NCBI GenBank assembly: GCA_028286165.1
Contig: JAPYMU010000125.1
Coordinates: 1-10,894 of the forward strand
Direction: 5' to 3'
Origin: Spongiicolonus versatilis
GTDB lineage: Bacteria; Pseudomonadota; Gammaproteobacteria; Arenicellales; Spongiicolonaceae
DNA length: 10,894 bases
Shown: one piece after another, positions 5,523 to 10,894 of the stretch
Position numbering within the stretch: the first letter of the stretch is position 1
Layout of the letters: the number at the start of each line of letters is the position of its first letter
Notes under the pieces: model-generated
The model's input: only the letters and a program-made list of their open reading frames with translations
Databases searched by the model: none
Told to the model about the DNA's origin: nothing
Program-made: the position numbers and the translations under genes

Positions 5523-6590
5523 ATGATTAAACCAACCTTCCAATCCCTGGCTGCAGCGGCCCTGGCCGCCGTGGTTGCCGGGGCTTCACTGCCGGCGCTG
5601 GCCGCCGACTTCACCATCCGGGCCACCGCCAACTCCAACGAGAACGACGAGGACTACGACGGCCTGGTGGTGTTCAAGAATTTCGTCGAGTCGGCGTCCA
5701 ACGGCGCGGTGGAAGTGGAGATATTCATGGGCACCCAACTGTGCTCCAAAGGCGCCGAGTGCCTGCAGGGCGTGGCCGACGGTTCCATTGACGTCTACAT
5801 TTCCACCTCCGGCGGCGCCTCGGGCATCTTTCCGTACGTGCAGGTGCTCGACCTGCCCTACCTGATGTCCAGCGACCGCATCGCCGAGGCGGTTCTGGCC
5901 GGCGACTTCACCCGCAGGATGCGCGCCATGGCGCTGGATGATTCCGACGGCGCCATTCGCCTCATGACCATCGGCAACACCGGCGGCTGGCGCAACTTCG
6001 CCAACACCAAGCGCCGGGTGCAGAATCCCGGCGACATGGAAGGCCTGAAGATCCGCACGGTGGTCGCCGACCTGCCGCAGGAACTGGTGCGCGCCATGGG
6101 GGCCTCACCCACTCCGATTCCGTGGCCCGAGTTGTTCGTTTCGTTCCAGACCGGCGTGGTGGACGGTTCCAAGAACGGCATCACCGACATCATGGGCATG
6201 AAGTTCCCCGACGCCGGACTTAAATACATCACCCTGGACGGCCACGCCTACATGGGCGCGCTGTGGTGGATGAACAACAAAAAGTTCATGGACATGCCGC
6301 AGGATTTGCGCCGCGTCATCGTGGACGGTTTCGCCGATTTGCAGCAGGCCACCTTCGCCTCGCCCAAGCGCAAATCCATTCAGGCGTACGCCGATTTCAC
6401 CGCCGAAGGCGGCGACCTGTATGTGCCGACGCCGGCCGAGAAGGCCATGTTCAAGGAGGCCGCGGCGCCGGTGTACGACTGGTTCAAGGCCAATGTGGAC
6501 GGCGGCCCGGAGATTTTCGACGCCCTCACCTCGGCGGTGGCCGAGGCTGAGGCCGGCTTGAACCGCGGCACCGCGCAGGACATCCGTTAG
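5523..6590 (+). CDS. dctP: TRAP transporter periplasmic substrate-binding protein (DctP)
   Basis: The protein has 355 residues with a Sec signal peptide: basic MIKPTF start, Ala-rich core, likely cleavage after ALA (about residue 28). The mature part shows the DctP pattern: GNTGGWRNFAN (151-161), MEGLKIRT (172-179) with R178 at the site of the Arg that in most TRAP binding proteins pairs with the ligand's acidic group, then GASPTPIPWPELFVSFQTG (193-211) and VVDGSKNG. This predicts an anionic ligand, usually a carboxylate and in some systems a sulfonate. C74 and C80 could form a periplasmic disulfide. Aromatics W156, W248 and W249 could stack on a sugar ring, but that is speculation. The order Q-M-P puts it last of the three TRAP genes, next to the sugar kinase. 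GC-rich hairpins follow the stop. Confidence 0.95.
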   Translation: MIKPTFQSLAAAALAAVVAGASLPALAADFTIRATANSNENDEDYDGLVVFKNFVESASNGAVEVEIFMGTQLCSKGAECLQGVADGSIDVYISTSGGASGIFPYVQVLDLPYLMSSDRIAEAVLAGDFTRRMRAMALDDSDGAIRLMTIGNTGGWRNFANTKRRVQNPGDMEGLKIRTVVADLPQELVRAMGASPTPIPWPELFVSFQTGVVDGSKNGITDIMGMKFPDAGLKYITLDGHAYMGALWWMNNKKFMDMPQDLRRVIVDGFADLQQATFASPKRKSIQAYADFTAEGGDLYVPTPAEKAMFKEAAAPVYDWFKANVDGGPEIFDALTSAVAEAEAGLNRGTAQDIR

Positions 6591-6633
6591 GCGGGGCCTG
6601 CCGCCGCCCGCCGGGCGCCGCTGATGGCGGGCG
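6590..6633 (+). other. Competing GC hairpins between dctP and the kinase
   Basis: Three mutually exclusive or stacked stems are visible: GGCGG/CCGCC (6590-6594 with 6601-6605), CGCCC/GGGCG (6605-6609 with 6613-6617), and an 8-bp perfect stem CGCCCGCC/GGCGGGCG (6605-6612 with 6626-6633). The last has a 13-nt loop and traps the kinase ATG at the loop-stem junction. No T-tract follows, so termination is unlikely. Plausible roles are protection of the dctP 3' end and damping of kinase translation. Confidence 0.4.
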
Positions 6634-7517
6634 TTTACCTGGTCGGCCTGGCGGTGGTGGATTTTGTCTTCTCAGTGGACAAATTCCCGGCCGGCGGCGA
6701 CAAATTTCAGGCCGGTGACGCCCGCATCGTCAGCGGCGGCTGTGCGGCCAACGCGGCGGTGGCGGTGTCCCGGCTGGGGGGCGCCGCCGCTTTGGCGGCC
6801 CGCGTCGGCGATGACCTGGTCGCCGATTTAATTGCGGCGGAAATGGCCGCCGAAGGCGTGCACACCGGCGGCATCCACCGCACCGCCGGCGGACGCTCCT
6901 CGTTTTCAGCGGTATACCTGGACCGTGCAGGGGAACGCCAAATCGTCAACTTTCGCGGCGCCGGCCTGGGCGGTGACGCCGGCTGGCTCGCGTTGCCGCC
7001 GGACACCGCCGCCGTGCTCACCGACAACCGCTGGCATGCCGGCATGCGCGCGGCATTGGCGCTGGCGCGGCAAAAGGGGGTGCCCGGCATCGTGGACGCC
7101 GAGGTTTTAAGCGGCGGCCGGTCATCGCTGGCGCAGGCCACCCACGTGGCTTTCTCGCGCCAGGGGCTGCAGTCACTGGCGCCGCAGGAGCGCGATGCGG
7201 CGCGGGCACTGGCCGCGGTTCGCCCGCTGTTGCGCGGCTGGGCGTGCGTGACCGACGGGGAGAACGGCGTTTTTTTCACTGCAAAAAAAACCATAGAAAA
7301 TATTCCGGCGTGGCCGGTGAAGGTGCGCGATACGCTGGCGGCGGGCGATGTCTGGCACGGCGCGTTTGCGTTGCGGCTGGCCGAAGGCGCGGATGAGGAA
7401 GCGGCGGTCACGTTTGCCAATGCCGCGGCGGCGTTGAAGTGCGCCGCCGGCGGCGGCCGTGACGGCTGTCCGCGCCGCCGGGCGGTGGAGAATTTTCTGC
7501 GCGCCAAGTCCAAATGA
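6624..7517 (+). CDS. PfkB-family sugar kinase, sulfofructose-kinase (YihV)-like
   Basis: This 297-residue ribokinase-fold protein begins MAGVYLVGLAVVD, has the GG motif region SGGCAANAAVAVSRLGG (37-53), and ends with the ATP/catalytic motif DTLAAGDVWHG (236-246; D242 as base). The motif is usually DTxGAGD; here Ala replaces the first Gly. As I remember E. coli sulfofructose kinase YihV, long stretches correspond: LTDNRWHAGMRAALALARQ (132-150) to its LADVRWHDG...LARQ, and AALKCAAGGGRDGCP (269-283) to its AALKCTRPGGRAGIP. K27, N109 and R136 match residues I recall as bordering YihV's sulfonate pocket (K27, N109, R138). Phosphorylation of a ketose at C1 is likely; a sulfoketose is a hypothesis, since RW(H/P) also occurs in kinases of unknown substrate. 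The ATG has no Shine-Dalgarno and sits in a hairpin. The stop overlaps the isomerase start (ATGA). Confidence 0.85.
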   Translation: MAGVYLVGLAVVDFVFSVDKFPAGGDKFQAGDARIVSGGCAANAAVAVSRLGGAAALAARVGDDLVADLIAAEMAAEGVHTGGIHRTAGGRSSFSAVYLDRAGERQIVNFRGAGLGGDAGWLALPPDTAAVLTDNRWHAGMRAALALARQKGVPGIVDAEVLSGGRSSLAQATHVAFSRQGLQSLAPQERDAARALAAVRPLLRGWACVTDGENGVFFTAKKTIENIPAWPVKVRDTLAAGDVWHGAFALRLAEGADEEAAVTFANAAAALKCAAGGGRDGCPRRRAVENFLRAKSK

Positions 7518-8896
7518 AAATCGGCGTCCTCCCCCTCGCCCGCGCCACTTTTGATGTGGATTTCGCCGGGCAAGCCCTCACCCTGATGCGGGAAAAACTT
7601 GCGCAGACCGGGCACAAGATTGCCGGCGCGGGCGAAATGCTATGCGGCCCGGCGGAGGCGCGGCAGGCCCTGGCCGAACTGCGGCGGCAGGCGGTGGACC
7701 ATGTGCTGCTGCTGCAGTTGACCTTCACCGATGCGTCCACGGCAACGGCCGCGGCCGGTTTGGAACAGCCGCTCTCCATCTGGGCGGCGCCTGAACCCCG
7801 GCTTGGCGGGCGGCTGCGGCTCAATGCTTTTTGCGGTTTAAACCTGGCCAGCCACGCGCTCAGCCGGCGCGGGCGAAAGTTCTCGTGGCTGTACGCCGAC
7901 CCGGCCTTTGATGTGGCGGATGAGATTGATGCAATGTTCACCGGCCGCCGCGCGGTCCGGCGTTTGCATCCTGCCGATGCCGCCGCCTTCGCCGCGCCGG
8001 CCGGCCGCGACATTGTCCACTCCCTGCGCGGCCGGCGGATTGCGCGCATCGGTGAACCGCCGGCGGGATTTGACACCTGCGCCTACGCGGCATCCGGGAT
8101 TCATGGTTTGGCCGGGGTAACGGTGGAGGAGTTGGAACTGGGCGAATTGTTCGATGCGGCGCGCGCCGTTTCGGCTGGGGAAACCGCGGCCATCCGCCGC
8201 ACCGCCGAAAACGCGCTCAGCGGAATGGAGGATGTGGACCAGGAACAACTGCACCGCTCGCTGCGGTTGAAAGCCGGCCTTGATTCACTGCGGCGGCGCG
8301 GCGGTTATGATGCGTTTGCCGTCCGCTGCTGGCCGGAAGCCTTTACCGAATACGGCGGCGCGCTGTGCGGCCCGGTGGCGATGATGGGCGAGGCGAAAGT
8401 TCCATGCGCCTGCGAGGCCGATGTGTACGGCGCGCTCAGCCAGATGGTCCTGCAGGAAGCCGCCGGTGCGGCGGTGTTTCTCAGCGACCTGGTGGACCTG
8501 GACGTGGAGGATGACAGCGGCGTTTTATGGCACTGCGGCCAGGCGCCGCTCTCCATGCGCGACCCCGAAACCGAAGCCTGCGCCGCCGTACACTCCAACC
8601 GCAGCATGCCGCTGCTGTACCAGTTCCCGCTGAAGCCCGGCGCGGTGACTTTCATGCGCATCTCACAGTCGTTCAACCGGCCGAAAATGATTCTCGGCGC
8701 CGGCAAGATGTTGAAGCGCCCGCCGGCCTTCACCGGCACCTGCGGCGTGGTGCGCTTTGAGCGCGGCGCCGGGCGGGTGCTGAATGACATCATGGACTCT
8801 GGAGTGGAACACCACCTGGCATTCGCCTACGGCGACCACCGGCCGCTGCTGAGGGCGGTGGCGGCGGCGATGGATTTGCCGCTGCTTGAGATGTGA
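7514..8896 (+). CDS. L-fucose/L-arabinose isomerase-family sugar isomerase
   Basis: The 460-residue protein starts at an ATG overlapping the kinase stop by 4 bp. The N-terminal half (MKIGVLPLARATFDVDFAG; VDHVLLLQLTFTDAS; LRLNAFCGLNL; FSWLYADP) has the Rossmann-like domain order of FucI/AraA-type isomerases. The C-terminal half carries the family's metal and active-site stretches: CWPEAFTEYGG (272-282, E275), PCACEADVYGALSQ (297-310, E301 and D303), FLSDLVDLDVEDDSGVLWHCG (322-342, D325, H340) and a terminal EHHLAFAYGDHRP (432-444). It is shorter than FucI (about 590) and closer to the small 'fucose isomerase' relatives. These interconvert aldoses and ketoses; a related enzyme is known to isomerise sulfoquinovose to sulfofructose. 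With the adjoining kinase this makes an aldose-ketose-ketose phosphate sequence. Substrate is inferred only. Confidence 0.85.
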   Translation: MKIGVLPLARATFDVDFAGQALTLMREKLAQTGHKIAGAGEMLCGPAEARQALAELRRQAVDHVLLLQLTFTDASTATAAAGLEQPLSIWAAPEPRLGGRLRLNAFCGLNLASHALSRRGRKFSWLYADPAFDVADEIDAMFTGRRAVRRLHPADAAAFAAPAGRDIVHSLRGRRIARIGEPPAGFDTCAYAASGIHGLAGVTVEELELGELFDAARAVSAGETAAIRRTAENALSGMEDVDQEQLHRSLRLKAGLDSLRRRGGYDAFAVRCWPEAFTEYGGALCGPVAMMGEAKVPCACEADVYGALSQMVLQEAAGAAVFLSDLVDLDVEDDSGVLWHCGQAPLSMRDPETEACAAVHSNRSMPLLYQFPLKPGAVTFMRISQSFNRPKMILGAGKMLKRPPAFTGTCGVVRFERGAGRVLNDIMDSGVEHHLAFAYGDHRPLLRAVAAAMDLPLLEM

Positions 8897-8897
8897 C

Positions 8898-10019
8898 ATG
8901 ACTCTGCGCTACGGAATCATCGGCGCCGGCATGATGGGGCGCGAGCACATGCAAAACCTGGCGCTGGTGGACGGCGCCGCGGTCACCGCCATCGCCGATC
9001 CCGACGAAAGCATGCGCGCGCGCGCCGCCCTGTTTGCCGGGGGCGCCGGCGGCGAAGTCAAACTCTACGCCGACCACAAAACCATGTTCGCCGCCGATGC
9101 ATGCGACGCCTACATCATCGCCTCGCCCAACGACACCCACCGTGACATTCTCGGCGACGCCCTCGGCACCTCCAAACCGCTGCTGTGCGAGAAGCCGCTG
9201 TGCACCACCGCCGCCGACTGCCGCAGCATACTCAAACAGGCGGCCGGCAGAACAGCGCCGGTGTGGGTGGCGATGGAATACCGTTACATGCCGCCGCTAC
9301 GGCGGCTGCTGGAAGCGGTGGCCGGCGGCGCTGTCGGTACGCCGCGCATGGTCGCGATTCGTGAACACCGTTATCCCTTTCTGGACAAGGTGCGCCAGTG
9401 GAACCGTTTCAACCGCCGCACCGGCGGCACGCTGGTGGAAAAGTGCTGCCACTTCTGGGACCTGATGCGGCTTGTTACCGGCAGCGACCCGGTGCGGGTG
9501 TGCGCCTCGGCCGGCGTCGACGTGAACCATCTGGATGAAAGTTACGGCGGACATGTCCCGGACATTTTTGACAACGCTTTTGTCATCGTGGACTTCGCCA
9601 GCGGCGCGCGCGGCATGGTGGACTTGTGCATGTTTGCCGAGGGCGCGGCATGGCAGGATGTGATTTCGGTGACCGGCGATGCGGCGCGCGCCGATGCATG
9701 GGTGCCGGGCCCGGGGCGGTTTTCCCGCGATGGCGGGGAACGGGCGGCGCAGTTTACTTTGTCCCGCCGGGCCGACAAGTTGGTGACCACGGAAACGGTG
9801 GAAACCGACGAGCGCATTCTGCAGGCCGGCGACCATCACGGCGCGACTTATTTTCAGCATCTCAGGTTTCGCGACCTGATTCGCGCCGGCGGCGGCGCGC
9901 CGGAAGTCAGTTTGGACGACGGCCTCTGGTCGGTGCTGGTGGGCGAGGCGGCGGAGATTGCGGCGCGCAGCGGGCGGGCGGTTTTGCTGGAGGGAGGTGA
10001 ACTGGCGGTGCCGGAATAA
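8898..10019 (+). CDS. Gfo/Idh/MocA-family NAD(P)-dependent oxidoreductase
   Basis: I start at the ATG 8898 (373 residues); a TTG at 8886 would only add MRCD. RYGIIGAGMMGREH gives the GxGxxG nucleotide motif (G9, G11, G14), CEKPL (97-101) is the family Lys-Pro motif with K99, and EKCCHFWDLMRL (180-191) holds the usual active-site His (H185) and D188. DVNHLDESYGG and FASGARGMVDLCMFAEG are further conserved-looking blocks of one subfamily. Members oxidise or reduce sugars and cyclitols, or act as NAD+-dependent glycosidases through transient C3 oxidation. NAD+-dependent sulfoquinovosidases have this fold, which is why that role is proposed; inositol- or sugar-dehydrogenase activity is equally open. 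It lies one base after the isomerase and two bases before the next gene, so it is co-transcribed. Confidence 0.88.
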   Translation: MTLRYGIIGAGMMGREHMQNLALVDGAAVTAIADPDESMRARAALFAGGAGGEVKLYADHKTMFAADACDAYIIASPNDTHRDILGDALGTSKPLLCEKPLCTTAADCRSILKQAAGRTAPVWVAMEYRYMPPLRRLLEAVAGGAVGTPRMVAIREHRYPFLDKVRQWNRFNRRTGGTLVEKCCHFWDLMRLVTGSDPVRVCASAGVDVNHLDESYGGHVPDIFDNAFVIVDFASGARGMVDLCMFAEGAAWQDVISVTGDAARADAWVPGPGRFSRDGGERAAQFTLSRRADKLVTTETVETDERILQAGDHHGATYFQHLRFRDLIRAGGGAPEVSLDDGLWSVLVGEAAEIAARSGRAVLLEGGELAVPE

Positions 10020-10021
10020 AC

Positions 10022-10894
10022 ATGATCCTGATAACCGAATTCATGAATCGCGGCGCGGTGGCGAAACTTTCCGCCGAGCACCGGACCGTCTACGCGCCCG
10101 GCCTTGCCGACAACCAAGACAAGTTGCCGGCGATGATGCCGGGGGTGCAAGCGTTGATTGTGCGCAACCGCACGCAGGTGACAAAGGCGGTGCTCAGCGC
10201 GGCACCGGACTTAAAATGCGTTGGCCGGCTGGGCGTGGGGCTGGACAACATTGACCAGGCGGCCTGCGCCGGGTGCGGCGTCACCGTGATTGCGGCGGGC
10301 GGCGCCAACACCGTCAGCGTCGCCGAATACGTGCTCACCGCCATTCTGGTTTTGCTTCGCAACGCTTACCATGCCGGGGACCAAATGCTGGCCGGCGGCT
10401 GGCCGCGGATGGAATGCAGCGGGCGCGAGGTGGCGGGGAAAACCCTGGGCTTAATCGGCTTCGGCGCCACCGCCCGCGAAACCGCCGCGCGCGCCAGGGC
10501 GCTGGGAATGAATATCTGCGCCCACGACCCGCTGCTTGCGCCCGGCGATGCGGCGTGGCGGCAGGCGCGGCGCCTTGATTTGGAAGAGTTGCTGGAAAAC
10601 GCCGATGCGGTCAGTTTGCATGTGCCCCTCACCGCCGACACGCGCCACTTAATCAATGCCGGCCGCCTGTCCCGCATGAAACCCGGTGCAGTCCTCATCA
10701 ACGCCGCGCGCGGCGGCGTGGTGGACGAGAAAGCGCTGGCCGACCGCCTGCGCGCCGGCGGCCTGTTCGGCGCCGCCTTGGACGTATTTGAAACCGAGCC
10801 GCTGACCGCCGAAGCCGCGCGGTGTTTTCACGGCTTGCACAACTTAATCCTCACCCCGCACATCGCCGGCGTCACCGAAGAATCCAACTCCCGC
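10022..10894 (+). CDS. D-2-hydroxyacid dehydrogenase, SlcC ((S)-sulfolactate dehydrogenase)-like, C-terminus cut off
   Basis: I translated 291 codons from the ATG at 10022; the frame runs off the right edge, probably 20-40 residues short of the end. ALIVRNRTQV (44-53), GRLGVGLDNID (68-78) and SVAEYVL (99-105) are substrate-domain marks. GLIGFGATARE (143-153) is the NAD loop, GxGxxA rather than GxGxxG, with D169 of AHDP as the likely ribose ligand favouring NAD+. Catalytic residues are R230 (NAARGG), E259 (FETEP) and H280 (LTPHIAG). The segments EFM, ALIVRNRT, SVAEYVL, the GFGxxAR loop and HIAGVTEESN fit my memory of Chromohalobacter SlcC, which oxidises (S)-sulfolactate to sulfopyruvate. A phosphoglycerate- or other hydroxyacid dehydrogenase role cannot be excluded. 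It lies 2 bp behind the Gfo/Idh/MocA gene. Confidence 0.9.
   Translation, partial: MILITEFMNRGAVAKLSAEHRTVYAPGLADNQDKLPAMMPGVQALIVRNRTQVTKAVLSAAPDLKCVGRLGVGLDNIDQAACAGCGVTVIAAGGANTVSVAEYVLTAILVLLRNAYHAGDQMLAGGWPRMECSGREVAGKTLGLIGFGATARETAARARALGMNICAHDPLLAPGDAAWRQARRLDLEELLENADAVSLHVPLTADTRHLINAGRLSRMKPGAVLINAARGGVVDEKALADRLRAGGLFGAALDVFETEPLTAEAARCFHGLHNLILTPHIAGVTEESNSR

Noticed and set aside
6590..6617. Intrinsic terminator after dctP
   Set aside because: The stems are GC-rich but no T-tract follows and the kinase ATG is only a few bases further; read-through is more likely.
6707..7615. Open frame of about 300 codons on the minus strand across the kinase
   Set aside because: Low-complexity Ala/Ser/Arg/Pro product without domains, antisense to a clear PfkB gene.
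7514..8896. Naming the isomerase fucI or araA
   Set aside because: It is over 100 residues shorter than FucI, and fucose or arabinose partner genes are absent; only the family is supported.
9989..10000. GGAGGGAGGTGA, a strong anti-SD match ahead of the last gene
   Set aside because: It lies 21 nt before the ATG at 10022, too far for normal use, encodes the end of the preceding protein, and no in-frame alternative start follows at the right distance.
1..10894. tRNA or rRNA genes, CRISPR arrays, insertion sequences, phage genes, integration sites
   Set aside because: No cloverleaf-like segments, spaced repeats, transposase or integrase motifs or terminal repeats were seen on either strand.

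Overview
The window is G+C-rich (by eye about two thirds) and densely coded, with short gaps, several overlapping starts and stops, and no RNA gene, insertion sequence, CRISPR array or integrase. Oligoribonuclease (Orn), a pterin-4a-carbinolamine dehydratase divergent from it, a YdjM-type membrane hydrolase and a TRAP transporter point to a proteobacterium, most likely a gamma- or betaproteobacterium. A marine or host-associated life style is a guess from the TRAP transporter and the possible sulfonate genes. No gene in the window fixes the species.

Layout. (1) Positions 1-98, minus strand: start of a phhB-like gene. A roughly 50-bp AT-richer divergent promoter region separates it from orn (152-700, plus), followed by a YdjM/DUF457-type membrane-bound hydrolase (start re-assigned to 764; ends 1744). 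(2) Positions 1750-3355, minus strand: a two-gene unit of a crotonase-family enzyme followed by a seven-helix membrane protein with two PQ-loop-like halves. It converges on the ydjM-like gene, and both stop codons lie inside one perfect inverted repeat. (3) Positions 3404-10894, plus strand: one long apparent operon, dctQ-dctM-dctP (TRAP transporter), a PfkB-family sugar kinase, an L-fucose/L-arabinose isomerase-family protein, a Gfo/Idh/MocA-family NAD(P) protein and a D-2-hydroxyacid dehydrogenase cut by the right edge. Neighbours overlap by 1 or 4 bases or lie 1-2 bases apart, except around dctP (38 bp before it, 33 bp after it).

How the operon may work. TRAP transporters mostly import organic anions (carboxylates, some sulfonates), so a TRAP set beside a sugar isomerase and a sugar kinase suggests an acidic sugar. 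The kinase resembles E. coli sulfofructose kinase YihV as I remember it, and the last gene resembles (S)-sulfolactate dehydrogenase SlcC. The Gfo/Idh/MocA fold is also used by NAD+-dependent sulfoquinovosidases, and fucose-isomerase relatives serve as sulfoquinovose isomerases in some sulfoglycolysis pathways. My leading hypothesis is an uptake and catabolic operon for sulfoquinovose or another sulfosugar (release, isomerisation, phosphorylation, then oxidation of C3-sulfonate). The aldolase, the sulfolactaldehyde dehydrogenase and the sulfite-releasing enzyme are not in the window and would have to lie beyond the right edge or elsewhere. A non-sulfonated acidic sugar is the main alternative. 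All family resemblances come from memory of the sequences, not from a search.
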